Positions 35,507 to 42,685 of a DNA stretch of 59,735 nucleotides are shown here, piece by piece (position 1 is the first letter of the stretch; every line of letters begins with the position of its first letter). Below the pieces are notes generated by a model. It made no database searches and was not told the origin of the DNA. It saw nothing but the letters and a program-made list of their open reading frames with translations. The DNA is from a virus. The position numbers and the translations under genes were made by a program. The stretch covers positions 1-59,735 of IMG/VR virus record IMGVR_UViG_3300024999_000115; one strand, written 5' to 3'.

Positions 35507-35584
35507 ATGGTACATAGCGCATTTTGTCGGAGCATTTAATGAACGTCAGAGCTTAATAAGTAAAAACAAAAAAAGCCCTCCCGC

Positions 35585-35755
35585 TTACAACTTTATCAAG
35601 TTGTTAATGAAATCGCATAGCGGTTGTTCCCATTTCTTAGGCAGCTTTTGAACACCTGTAACAGCTTTAATTAAAGTCGAATCAGGCATTCCAAGTTGCT
35701 TTTCTATTCCACGAATGGAAAGAAAATCTTTGTTTTTGCGTAACCAGTCAATCAT
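35585..35755 (-). CDS. Small HTH-like protein (56 aa)
   Basis: Starts MIDWLRKNKDFLSIRGIEKQ, followed by LGMPDSTLIKAVTGVQKLP. The helix-turn-helix pattern suggests a small DNA-binding protein. Its ATG overlaps the upstream stop (ATGA), so it is coupled to the gene at 35752. Confidence 0.55.
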   Translation of the reverse strand: MIDWLRKNKDFLSIRGIEKQLGMPDSTLIKAVTGVQKLPKKWEQPLCDFINNLIKL

Positions 35756-35946
35756 AACAAATTTTCATCTATTCTTCTAAACACATTAATTGCCTGCTCT
35801 TTTGTGATAAAATCAAAAGAATGACAATTGCCTTTTTTTGGTTTTTTCCATTCTTTTGATGAATACAGATATACTCCCCCAATTTCATTAAATACAACGA
35901 TTGATGAATCTTTTAAAACTGCTGTTTTATCGTCAATAAATGTCAT
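35752..35946 (-). CDS. Small protein, unknown
   Basis: 64 residues: MTFIDDKTAVLKDSSIVVFN, then beta-rich YLYSSKEWKKPKKGNCHSF and a short helix. Overlaps both neighbours by 4 bases, so three genes form one translationally coupled cassette. Confidence 0.5.
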   Translation of the reverse strand: MTFIDDKTAVLKDSSIVVFNEIGGVYLYSSKEWKKPKKGNCHSFDFITKEQAINVFRRIDENLL

Positions 35947-36134
35947 TGTTCTGTTAAATTAAGTTTTGATAAAGCAGTGAATTTCTTAATAAAGTTATTT
36001 CTTGTTGCATCTATTGAATTACCATTATGCGCGCCTGTTTCATTAATTGAATCGCTAACTAATTTAGTAAATGATTCTGTCCCTTTTTCTCGAAGGAATT
36101 TTGATAGTTGTTCTTTTAGTTCTATTGCTTTCAT
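35943..36134 (-). CDS. Small helical protein, unknown
   Basis: 63 residues: MKAIELKEQLSKFLREKGTE, with a basic second helix (ATRNNFIKKFTALSKLN). Overlaps neighbours by 4 bases at both ends. No domain recognised. Confidence 0.5.
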   Translation of the reverse strand: MKAIELKEQLSKFLREKGTESFTKLVSDSINETGAHNGNSIDATRNNFIKKFTALSKLNLTEQ

Positions 36135-36301
36135 AATTCAGTTTTTATTATTTCGTTAAAGCTAATCTTAACTTCTTTCCCGTAACATTTCTGAACGTGT
36201 GATTTTGCTGCTCTTTCGCTTACTGCGTAAGTCACAATAGTTCTTTCTTTTTCTGAACCTTCAATTTTGTAACTCAACCAAAAATGATACTGTGTTTTCA
36301 T
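36131..36301 (-). CDS. Small protein, unknown, cassette leader
   Basis: 56 residues from ATG 36301 (MKTQYHFWLSYKIEGSEKER); the ATG at 36349 would start inside the promoter and is rejected. Contains AVSERAAKSHVQKCYGKEVK, a helix-strand pattern. First gene of the four-gene coupled unit running to 35585. Confidence 0.55.
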   Translation of the reverse strand: MKTQYHFWLSYKIEGSEKERTIVTYAVSERAAKSHVQKCYGKEVKISFNEIIKTEL

Positions 36302-36318
36302 TGTTTTAAATTTATATC

Positions 36319-36350
36319 CAAATTTACGTATAATAAATAATATATCCAAA
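36319..36350 (-). promoter_or_regulatory. Bacteroidota-type promoter
   Basis: Minus strand: -33 TTTG (36350-36347), 20-base spacer, -7 TAAATTTG (36326-36319). Both boxes match the Bacteroidota consensus, and the start codon at 36301 is 18 bases further on. It would let the four-gene unit be expressed on its own. Confidence 0.7.
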
Positions 36351-36458
36351 TATTAAGATAAAATAATTTAAACCCCTCCCTCTTTTTTTTGTTTTTAGTC
36401 AGTGCAACTAATCGAAGTCAGCATTAAACGCGCCATGTACCCGGTCGTTAACAAGCAT

Positions 36459-36815
36459 TTAAGAAAGGAACTCAACACTATCAACTTTTAACGAGAAACA
36501 TTTGTCGGTTTGCTCATAAACATAGCCGATAAATTGACAAGCTCCTGATTTTCCGTTGCGTGGTTTATATGCTTGGCACATTTTGCCGCAACCACCTTCT
36601 GATTTTTCGCCAACCTCGTTAAAATGTTTGCAGAAAAAATAACCGCTATCAGTTTCACGTTTTGCCAAAAATATGTCCATTTCTTCAATATGGTTTTCAA
36701 TCATGTATTGCAAATGATTTTCAATAGTGTAACAAGTATCATCATCTTGACGAAAATAAAAACACTTGTTAACACTATGTTTATGCAATTGGGGGTTTTG
36801 TGCTAATTCGTTCAT
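36459..36815 (-). CDS. Cys-rich small protein, unknown
   Basis: 118 residues with eight or so cysteines (NKCFYFRQDDDTCYTIENH; YFFCKHFNEV; GGCGKMCQAY; GACQFIGYV), suggesting a metal- or disulphide-stabilised fold. No signal peptide. Single-gene cassette between hairpin spacers. Confidence 0.5.
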   Translation of the reverse strand: MNELAQNPQLHKHSVNKCFYFRQDDDTCYTIENHLQYMIENHIEEMDIFLAKRETDSGYFFCKHFNEVGEKSEGGCGKMCQAYKPRNGKSGACQFIGYVYEQTDKCFSLKVDSVEFLS

Positions 36816-36849
36816 AATCTATATTTATTAAGTTTTTACTATTTTGATG

Positions 36850-36897
36850 GTGCAGTTGTTTCTAATCCCCAACTGCACAAACATTTACCGTTATGTG
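36850..36897 (-). repeat. attC-like spacer hairpin
   Basis: GTGCAGTTG (36850-36858) and CAACTGCAC (36870-36878) form a perfect 9-bp stem. The box GTTATGTG (36890-36897) lies 11 bases beyond, read on the coding strand as CACATAAC just after the next gene's stop. Only one outer box is clear. Confidence 0.35.
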
Positions 36898-36902
36898 TAA
36901 TG

Positions 36903-37211
36903 TTAAGAACGCCACACGACAGCCGCCAAACTTGGGCTTGATTGTTCGACAAATAATTTAAATGCGTCATATTTTACCGTTCCTTCTGTTTTAAAAGGTT
37001 CGGTTTCGTTTACAAGGCGAATAAATGAATGTGATTTAATTTCTATTTCCTTAAAAATAGCCACTAATGCAGTATCTGATTTTGCACTTCGCATTTTTGC
37101 GATTTGTTCAACTTCTAAAACCATTTGTCGAAAAGCATTTACTAAACGCCATTCAATTACTTTATCTTGGTTTTCATTTAAAAACTGATTAAAATACTCT
37201 TTTGCTTTCAT
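36903..37211 (-). CDS. Small helical protein, unknown
   Basis: 102 residues: MKAKEYFNQFLNENQDKVIE, then RQMVLEVEQIAKMRSAKSD and IFKEIEIKSHSFIRLVNE. A helical bundle pattern seen in hypothetical proteins of Bacteroidota mobile regions. Single-gene cassette. Confidence 0.5.
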   Translation of the reverse strand: MKAKEYFNQFLNENQDKVIEWRLVNAFRQMVLEVEQIAKMRSAKSDTALVAIFKEIEIKSHSFIRLVNETEPFKTEGTVKYDAFKLFVEQSSPSLAAVVWRS

Positions 37212-37248
37212 ATTATTGATTATTAATTTGTTGAAAATAAAACACTAC

Positions 37249-37323
37249 ACATAACACAGCTCTAATCGCAATACTACAACGCACAAATCAACGCTTCGTA
37301 CTGCGTTTAGTGCTGTCGTTCAT
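37249..37323 (-). repeat. attC-like spacer hairpin
   Basis: ACATAACACAGC (37249-37260) faces GCTGTCGTTCAT (37312-37323); inner CGCAATAC faces GTACTGCG. Outer AAC/GTT boxes are each one or two bases from the inner arms. About 75 bp long, within the size range of integron attC sites. Confidence 0.4.
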
Positions 37324-37324
37324 G

Positions 37325-37498
37325 CTAAAAATACTCAACAGCATCGGGATTAAAATCAACCATTATTTTTTCATCAGTATATATTTCTTCAAATACATCT
37401 TTCATATCAGGGTCATTTTCATTATAGCACATTGCAATACTTCCGATTAACTGTTTCAAATCATCCATTTCTCTTTGAATTTCATCGCAATCAATCAT
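37325..37498 (-). CDS. Small acidic protein (57 aa)
   Basis: MIDCDEIQREMDDLKQLIGS, then IAMCYNENDPDMKDVFEEIY and TDEKIMVDFNPDAVEYF. Strongly acidic. Starts 6 bases after the stop of the 37-aa gene upstream, forming a two-gene cassette. Unknown. Confidence 0.5.
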   Translation of the reverse strand: MIDCDEIQREMDDLKQLIGSIAMCYNENDPDMKDVFEEIYTDEKIMVDFNPDAVEYF

Positions 37499-37504
37499 TA
37501 ATGT

Positions 37505-37618
37505 TCATTTTTCGGAATACTCTTTTTCATATTCCTTAATAGCATTGTTTAACTTGTTTGCTAATCTATCGTAAGCATAGCAAGTCTTTTTCCGTAGGCT
37601 ATTAAAATTTACTTCCAT
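37505..37618 (-). CDS. Tiny basic protein (37 aa)
   Basis: MEVNFNSLRKKTCYAYDRLA, then NKLNNAIKEYEKEYSEK. Helical, and opposite in charge to its acidic downstream partner, so the two could be an interacting pair. That is speculation from charge and adjacency. Confidence 0.45.
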   Translation of the reverse strand: MEVNFNSLRKKTCYAYDRLANKLNNAIKEYEKEYSEK

Positions 37619-37672
37619 TTTGATTATATTTTTAGTTTAACAATCTGATTAATAAAGCACGAAACCATAACA

Positions 37673-37747
37673 TTTGCTATATGTAACACGGCTCGAAAGT
37701 CCGTACTACTTTGAAAATGTCTGCTATGCCGTGCTACACATAGCAAA
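37673..37747 (-). repeat. attC-like spacer hairpin, long arms
   Basis: TTTGCTATATGTAACACGGC (37673-37692) is complementary to 37728-37747 with two mismatches. On the coding strand it is followed by GTTATGG. The 20-bp stem with two mismatched positions resembles the folded bottom strand of an attC site with extrahelical bases. Confidence 0.45.
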
Positions 37748-37767
37748 GTACCGGTAAGCAATAAAAA

Positions 37768-38049
37768 TTACTTAGCTATTGGTTTATAATTGTGAAATTC
37801 CGCTATGTTCGGATATTTCAGTTGTAATCGTTCTAATGTTGAATTGTAAGCGGGTATAGCTTTCTTCTTTAAAAACTCCTCGTTACAAGGCACTAATTTA
37901 GTTCTTGTGCTTAATTCCGATAAGTAGTGTAAATCATTCCACATTCTAAGGAGTTTTTCAACGTGGCTATTTCTGTAAACCCGCTTACTTGCTCCGTAGT
38001 ATTGTTTTAGTCCTTTTGTTTTAAATTCGTGAATGGATATTCGTTCCAT
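37768..38049 (-). CDS. Small basic protein, unknown
   Basis: 93 residues: MERISIHEFKTKGLKQYYGA, then SHVEKLLRMWNDLHYLSELS. Helical and basic. Single-gene cassette between the two best hairpin spacers. Confidence 0.5.
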   Translation of the reverse strand: MERISIHEFKTKGLKQYYGASKRVYRNSHVEKLLRMWNDLHYLSELSTRTKLVPCNEEFLKKKAIPAYNSTLERLQLKYPNIAEFHNYKPIAK

Positions 38050-38069
38050 AAGTCGTAATTTTTACAGCT

Positions 38070-38167
38070 TATAACAGCACCTAACAAAAATGGCTGCTAC
38101 AAGCATTTGTTTTTAATTTAGAAGTTCTTACAAGCAACCACTTCTGTTAGTTGCAAAACGTTATAAA
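38070..38167 (-). repeat. attC-like spacer, best preserved
   Basis: Plus strand: TTATAAC (38070-38076), 1 base, GCACCTAACA (38078-38087), loop with inner stem AGAAGT/ACTTCT, TGTTAGTTGC (38146-38155), 5 bases, GTTATAA (38161-38167). Outer boxes are perfectly complementary and inner arms match at 9 of 10 positions, with unequal 1- and 5-base spacers. This is the R-L-loop-L-R layout of integron attC sites. Confidence 0.55.
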
Positions 38168-38178
38168 ACAGTTTGCGA

Positions 38179-38415
38179 TTAAGGCAGACTGTCATAACAT
38201 TCTTTACATAAATTATCGGATTGCAGTTCTTTTTCTTCATTGCACATTTCGCAAACCGATTTTACAACAGCAGGTTTAATGCAGTTGCTCTGCTCGTCGG
38301 TAGTTTCTTTGCCCTCGCACTGTTTTATCAAAATATACATCCCAATCCTCGATTTTGGTATATACCCTTTATCGAAACTTTCATTATTCCATTCAATAAA
38401 ATCACGTAATATCAT
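38179..38415 (-). CDS. Small zinc-ribbon protein
   Basis: 78 residues. The C-terminal CEMCNEEKELQSDNLCKECY carries two Cys-x-x-Cys knuckles, a rubredoxin/zinc-ribbon pattern. The N-terminus (MILRDFIEWNNESFDKGYIP) is soluble. Last gene of the array on its right side. Possibly nucleic-acid or protein binding. Confidence 0.6.
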   Translation of the reverse strand: MILRDFIEWNNESFDKGYIPKSRIGMYILIKQCEGKETTDEQSNCIKPAVVKSVCEMCNEEKELQSDNLCKECYDSLP

Positions 38416-38464
38416 TTATAATTCCATCGCACTGTATTTATAATTTTTACTTCAAACACACGAA

Positions 38465-38707
38465 TTACCTCCCTTCGTGTCCCCACTGGCGATGATTCCA
38501 GGTAGAGTTGTTTTTTACTGGTTTATTTTTCAAAACGGGGTATTCTCCCTGCCGATTGGTCGTGGCGAATGGCAAGGCACTCTTTGTGGTACTGCACGAA
38601 CTCAGCGCAAACGCCAGTGAAATCATTGATATCACCACTGAAATAAAAGTGATTTTCTCATTTCTCTTAATCTGTGCCGGTCTGCGGCCTTGTGTTAAAT
38701 TTTCCAT
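38465..38707 (-). CDS. Small lipoprotein
   Basis: 80 residues. A charged N-terminus (MENLTQGRRPAQIKRNEK) precedes a hydrophobic stretch ending in the lipobox ALSSC (Cys38), then a 42-residue Asn/Gly/Lys-rich tail. The long cytoplasmic lead is unusual for a signal. Possible surface role such as exclusion of other phages; this is inference. Confidence 0.55.
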   Translation of the reverse strand: MENLTQGRRPAQIKRNEKITFISVVISMISLAFALSSCSTTKSALPFATTNRQGEYPVLKNKPVKNNSTWNHRQWGHEGR

Positions 38708-38769
38708 AATTGTTTTTTTCTATAAATATAGAAAATATTTACAAAGTAAATTTATTGAGTGTACTTTTT

Positions 38770-39309
38770 TTAAGCTGTGATTTGCTTTTGTTCTTCTGAT
38801 GGTAATTTAGCCAGTTCCGTTCCTCTGGTTTGGCGATACTCCCTTGCAGCTATACAAATCATCATTCCATCGAAACGCCCGTATAATGGCCCGTAAATGC
38901 CTCTCCTGAGTTTACTAAAGAAAAGAGTTAGTTCAGCTATGTTAAGCATGAATATCTCTTTGTAAAGTTCTCTGGCGATCTCCTGAATCAGTTTTTTGTC
39001 AACTTCAATCCTCACGTACATCGAAAGAGAAAGCAACCATGCTGATATTAAATCTTCTGCGGTTCCCGGAGTGTATGCCTGATTTATTTCTGACAACTTT
39101 ACAACGCCGGCCCGTAGTGCTTTTATTTCCGTATTGTGTTCCAGATACCGATTCGCACAGAAATCATGGTTCAAGATCTTCAAAAGCTGTTCCGGATCTT
39201 TGATTTTGCTCAACAAAGTTTCTGCTCTTTTCGGCAATTTCTGCGGCAAGTTCGGCTGCTGCCTGACGGTTGGAAGCAAGTTTGTCGTGATGGTTGATAG
39301 TTTTTGCAT
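38770..39309 (-). CDS. Replication-region protein, possible helicase-loader-like
   Basis: 179 residues. The conserved-looking C-terminal part ELTLFFSKLRRGIYGPLYGR followed by FDGMMICIAAREY recalls the DUF6633-type proteins of Bacteroidota, which lie next to replication initiators. The first 50 residues overlap the initiator's 3' end by 146 bases, and both frames look real there, so the true start could be further in. Role inferred from position. Confidence 0.5.
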   Translation of the reverse strand: MQKLSTITTNLLPTVRQQPNLPQKLPKRAETLLSKIKDPEQLLKILNHDFCANRYLEHNTEIKALRAGVVKLSEINQAYTPGTAEDLISAWLLSLSMYVRIEVDKKLIQEIARELYKEIFMLNIAELTLFFSKLRRGIYGPLYGRFDGMMICIAAREYRQTRGTELAKLPSEEQKQITA

Positions 39310-40012
39310 TGATGTCTGATTTGATTATTTCGTCATTCCAACTTTTGTTGTTCAGGTATGTATCTGGATTTTTTCTATACTTTTTGTCTGGTTGTGATTC
39401 TTTGTATTTCGGGATGTGTGCAAATATCTCCGCCTGTTCTCTTGCTGATATTTTAAAAAACTTTGCCTTAATCTTTTCCTTGTCACCTACTTTTTTGTCG
39501 TATTCGTTCCAGAAATATTCAAAAGTTGCATTTTGTTGTAATTCAAAATCATCAAAATATTCATTTTCACTTTCACTTTCATATTCAGATTTTGCTTTAC
39601 TTTTTGCTTTAGCAAATTTTTTGTTTTTAGATTGAGTTTTTTTACCTCCGTTACTTCCTGATAAAGAGCGTTTTTCGCTTATATTATTATCTTTTACCAT
39701 TCGCTTCTGATAAAGAAAATCACCATCAATCAATAATACTTTTTCGTCTAAAAGTTCTGTTATTGCATTTTTAATTTCACGCAAATCGAATGGCAAAAGT
39801 TTAGCAAACTTCAAAGCAAAATTCAAGCAAATGTTTTCGTTTTGCTTGTCTTTTTGCTTTAGCAAAATTCCTCCGTACGTTTCTGATTTGTGGAAAATGC
39901 ACATGATTTTAATGTATATTCCCTGAGTTGATGCAGTACACATATTTAACTTTTCGTCAGTTAAATAATCCTGTACATATAGCGGTAAATATGGTTGATC
40001 TCTTAGTGCCAT
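39164..40012 (-). CDS. Phage replication initiator / replisome organiser
   Basis: 282 residues. The N-terminal winged-helix region MALRDQPYLPLYVQDYLTDE, then STQGIYIKIMCIFHKSE, is the familiar opening of phage replisome organisers. A Lys/Ser/Glu-rich linker (about 125-150) leads to a C-terminal module FEYFWNEYDKKVGDKEKIKA...KYRKNPDTYLNNKSW typical of DnaT/primosome-type proteins. It would bind the origin and load the host helicase. Next to NinG and the DnaA-like gene. Confidence 0.75.
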   Translation of the reverse strand: MALRDQPYLPLYVQDYLTDEKLNMCTASTQGIYIKIMCIFHKSETYGGILLKQKDKQNENICLNFALKFAKLLPFDLREIKNAITELLDEKVLLIDGDFLYQKRMVKDNNISEKRSLSGSNGGKKTQSKNKKFAKAKSKAKSEYESESENEYFDDFELQQNATFEYFWNEYDKKVGDKEKIKAKFFKISAREQAEIFAHIPKYKESQPDKKYRKNPDTYLNNKSWNDEIIKSDINAKTINHHDKLASNRQAAAELAAEIAEKSRNFVEQNQRSGTAFEDLEP

Positions 40013-40055
40013 GATATTTGTAAGTTTTTAATTACTGGAACATTAATAGGATTTA

Positions 40056-40766
40056 TTAACAAACTGAAGCACGTTTCCACGGATTTTCAATGCCGCGTTC
40101 TTTAAGAAGTTCGCGTACTTTCCCCCTGTACTTTTTAGCTATTTCAGAGTAGAATATCCGGTTATCTTCTCCTTCTTTCTGTGCTAATTGTTTAAGTTCG
40201 TTTACTTTTTCTGCTCCGATTTCCCGGATTAGTTTCATTTCGAATTTTTCAGGCTCACCGCTTCTTCGGTAGTTGCATTTATTGCACTGTGGCCTTGCGT
40301 TATTTTCGTGGAATCGGGTTGTTTTAAACCCCCTGCGCTGCCAGTGTCCACATTCAGCCTCTTTAATTGGCTTAATATTACCACAAGTATAACAAGTACA
40401 AACCTGTCCGGCTGTTGTTTCAAAAGAATGGAATAACCGAATGTATCTTGAAAAATACTGGTCGGCTCTCTGCATTGCCTGAGATTTTGTTCCGAGAACT
40501 ATTCTAACCTGCTTATCGTGCGTAATGGGAATTTTAATGTGCTTTTCCCGTTTCTCTTTTTTAGCGTAAAATCCGGCGTTTTTAAGCACTTTTTTGTTTT
40601 CCGCTATCTTGTGTGCTGAATCTTGTTTTCGTTGAAAGTCGGCAAGGTTCTGGCAGCGTGGGCAGCGTTTTGGCTTTATTGTCGAATTAGGAACCCACCG
40701 GAAGTCATTTTTGCAGTCCAAGCAGGTTATTTTTATTCCCTCAATGATTGGCGGCTTCGTTGTCAT
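40056..40766 (-). CDS. ninG: NinG-like recombination protein
   Basis: 236 residues from ATG 40766 (MTTKPPIIEGIKITCLDCKN); an upstream ATG at 40799 gives more overlap. An N-terminal Cys4 zinc motif (CLDCKNDF...RCPRCQNL) is followed by the NinG/Rap signature CYTCGNIKPIKEAECGHWQR and FHENNARPQCNKCNYRRSG. In lambda, Rap is a Holliday-junction-region endonuclease promoting recombination. Family match is strong by eye. Confidence 0.85.
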   Translation of the reverse strand: MTTKPPIIEGIKITCLDCKNDFRWVPNSTIKPKRCPRCQNLADFQRKQDSAHKIAENKKVLKNAGFYAKKEKREKHIKIPITHDKQVRIVLGTKSQAMQRADQYFSRYIRLFHSFETTAGQVCTCYTCGNIKPIKEAECGHWQRRGFKTTRFHENNARPQCNKCNYRRSGEPEKFEMKLIREIGAEKVNELKQLAQKEGEDNRIFYSEIAKKYRGKVRELLKERGIENPWKRASVC

Positions 40767-40923
40767 GTTCGGTTTCTTTTTGTTTTTCTCTTTCGACAAC
40801 TATTCTGGTAGCTTCGTGTAAAATACCAATCATTTCTATTTTTCTGAATCCGTCAGAAACAATATCGTATTTCATTCTGTTTTCGCCAGTTTCTTCGGTG
40901 ACTGTAAGCGTAAATATTCTCAT
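40741..40923 (-). CDS. Small protein, unknown
   Basis: 60 residues: MRIFTLTVTEETGENRMKYD, then MIGILHEATRIVVEREKQKE. Strand-strand-helix arrangement. Overlaps the upstream gene by 4 bases (ATGA) and ninG by 26. Confidence 0.5.
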   Translation of the reverse strand: MRIFTLTVTEETGENRMKYDIVSDGFRKIEMIGILHEATRIVVEREKQKETEHDNEAANH

Positions 40924-41162
40924 AACACTTCCTCTTTTTCCATTTCTTTCAGCCGATTTTGCTTTTTGAGTTCGATTAAAATATCACTAATAGTTGCCCT
41001 TTCGTTTTCTTCAAAGTTGATATACTCACCTCCGAATTTTAAGAAGTGCCAAAAGCGTTTAATTACAAATGAATTGTGAGCAATAAACAAAATGGCAAAT
41101 ATTAAAGGCGATACAATCAGCCTCATTCCAAAACTTTGTTTGTTGAATTTTGTGTTTTTCAT
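40920..41162 (-). CDS. Small membrane protein
   Basis: 80 residues with one membrane helix (LIVSPLIFAILFIAHNSFVI, residues 15-34) and an acidic/basic helical tail. Unknown role; lies in the replication region. Confidence 0.5.
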   Translation of the reverse strand: MKNTKFNKQSFGMRLIVSPLIFAILFIAHNSFVIKRFWHFLKFGGEYINFEENERATISDILIELKKQNRLKEMEKEEVL

Positions 41163-41168
41163 AGCTGT

Positions 41169-41453
41169 TTATTTTAATTCGATTGGTCGCCAATGAGTAA
41201 CCTGTTGGTGTGATATACCAACAAAATCACACCTAAAAATTCCTTTTGTAAAAAATGCTGTTGACGGTTTTTTGGGATTTGTTGACCTTACTAAAACTAT
41301 TCCACCATCTTCCGGCAATTCTTCTTCAACCGGAATCCACCGTTGTGCAAATTCAACACCTGCCTTAAAATCTGTTTTTGTTATATGATTTGAAAGCCTT
41401 GTTTTTTTGTTTTTTTCAGCATATTCTATTGCAGCTTCTTCAATTGTTTTCAT
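41169..41453 (-). CDS. DUF551-domain protein
   Basis: 94 residues. RWIPVEEELPEDGGIVLVRS and the ending QVTHWRPIELK are the hallmark of DUF551 (common in phages, no known function). An N-terminal amphipathic helix (EEAAIEYAEKNKKTR) precedes it. Confidence 0.8.
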   Translation of the reverse strand: MKTIEEAAIEYAEKNKKTRLSNHITKTDFKAGVEFAQRWIPVEEELPEDGGIVLVRSTNPKKPSTAFFTKGIFRCDFVGISHQQVTHWRPIELK

Positions 41454-41734
41454 AACATCACTTTATTAATAAATTTCTTCCAAAACGTCGGATAATCTCT
41501 TTCAGACAACTCAGTAAATTCAAACTTTTTCAGCTTGCAGTAGTTTTTTGCAACCTCAAATCCCAAAGTGCATTGCACAATGAATACTTGCCTGATGCAA
41601 AGCGGTAGATTAGTTGGTTTATTTTTCGGGAGAATAAATGTTTTGTCGTTATCCCATCTTTCAAAACCTTCTCCATCGGAGTTGGTAAGGCGAAATCCTT
41701 GCTTTTTCATTTGAGATTTTTTAGTAGTTCCCAT
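41450..41734 (-). CDS. Small protein, unknown
   Basis: 94 residues, basic: GFRLTNSDGEGFERWDNDKT, then VFIVQCTLGFEVAKNYCKLK. Alpha/beta. Overlaps the DUF551 gene by 4 bases and the DnaA-like gene by 14. Confidence 0.5.
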   Translation of the reverse strand: MGTTKKSQMKKQGFRLTNSDGEGFERWDNDKTFILPKNKPTNLPLCIRQVFIVQCTLGFEVAKNYCKLKKFEFTELSERDYPTFWKKFINKVML

Positions 41735-42188
41735 AAACAGGGAAAGTTATTCCCTTAAATAAATCTCCGTACTTTTCTTTAAAATCCCTGTCGGTTTCCA
41801 TCAGGTTTTTAACTGTTTTTACCGAATGTATCGTCGTGGAGTGATCCTTCGAAAAATATCCGGCTGCATAAGTCAACGACCTTTTGTTTTTCAACAATAA
41901 AAGGCTCATTGTAATCTGCCTGATTAAGACATATTCTCGTTTCCGGCACGTATTGTATTTGATTACGTCTTTTGGTTTGTGTCCTGAAATATCACAAACA
42001 TTAGTAAACAAGGCGTAGTCACTTTTTTTAGTGTCGTTTCTGTTGCTTAGAAGTTTCTTTTTAATTCGTCGTTCTCTCAGGGCAATTATAACCCAATATC
42101 GAAGTTTTAGTAAATTAACTGTTTCACCATTTTTGTTGCTTGTTTTTTGTTCAATGCACCCTGGGGCTGCGTATGGATTTACGTTCAT
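41721..42188 (-). CDS. DnaA domain IV-like DNA-binding protein
   Basis: 155 residues. The C-terminal part TCRKREYVLIRQITMSLLLL, AGYFSKDHSTTIHSVKTVKN is the DnaA-box-binding fold (basic loop plus HTH; SKDHSTTIHS corresponds to the DHTTVLHA signature). There is no AAA+ domain, so it binds DNA but cannot act as a full initiator. It probably recognises origin-like sites. Confidence 0.75.
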   Translation of the reverse strand: MNVNPYAAPGCIEQKTSNKNGETVNLLKLRYWVIIALRERRIKKKLLSNRNDTKKSDYALFTNVCDISGHKPKDVIKYNTCRKREYVLIRQITMSLLLLKNKRSLTYAAGYFSKDHSTTIHSVKTVKNLMETDRDFKEKYGDLFKGITFPVYGNY

Positions 42189-42192
42189 AGTT

Positions 42193-42375
42193 TTAAAATA
42201 AAGTTGGATGATTAAATTCTGGTTTTTTCTCTTGTTTGTTCGGGGTTAATTCCTCGTCAATTTCTCTTTCGAGTGCTTTTGATTTTCTCAAAGCGTCGTG
42301 ATCTCTTGTTTTGAAATATTCTTTTTGGGCGGTTCTCATTTCGAGAACCTTTGCCCTGAATTGTTCTTCTGTCAT
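42193..42375 (-). CDS. Small helical protein, unknown
   Basis: 60 residues: MTEEQFRAKVLEMRTAQKEY, FKTRDHDALRKSKALEREID. A charged helical hairpin ending HPTLF. The form is common next to replication genes in Bacteroidota phages. Overlaps the next gene by 4 bases. Confidence 0.6.
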   Translation of the reverse strand: MTEEQFRAKVLEMRTAQKEYFKTRDHDALRKSKALEREIDEELTPNKQEKKPEFNHPTLF

Positions 42376-42683
42376 AACTCAATGATTTTGATTTTGAAAC
42401 TTTCTGCAATTGCTCTTTCAATTGCCACCCCGTCACTGTCCGGTTCGTTTGAGAAGAACCAAACACAATCACTTGAAGCAAGAAGTGGAATATCCAGCTT
42501 CATGTAGTCAATCCAGTTGGCTTTCCATCCGAGCGCGGTAACACCTTCGACAAGCGGGTTTATAACATCATATCCGGCGTTTTTTGCCTGACTTTCGGCT
42601 ACCATGAATTGATAAGTGACTTCTGATTGTACTTTACCGGAAACAGGGGCAGACAAGTACACTTTTAATTTTCTTCTGCTCAT
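42372..42683 (-). CDS. DUF4406 / deoxyribosyltransferase-like protein
   Basis: 103 residues. KVYLSAPVSGKVQSE at the N-terminus, GYDVINPLVEGV in the middle and LASSDCVWFFSNEPDSDGVA with IERAIAESF match the DUF4406 group related to nucleoside 2-deoxyribosyltransferases. It could take part in nucleotide or base-modification metabolism. Confidence 0.75.
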   Translation of the reverse strand: MSRRKLKVYLSAPVSGKVQSEVTYQFMVAESQAKNAGYDVINPLVEGVTALGWKANWIDYMKLDIPLLASSDCVWFFSNEPDSDGVAIERAIAESFKIKIIEL

Positions 42684-42685
42684 GA

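Noticed and set aside
34541-38415. CRISPR array
   Set aside because: The repeated elements differ in sequence, are hairpins between genes and have no regular spacer length.
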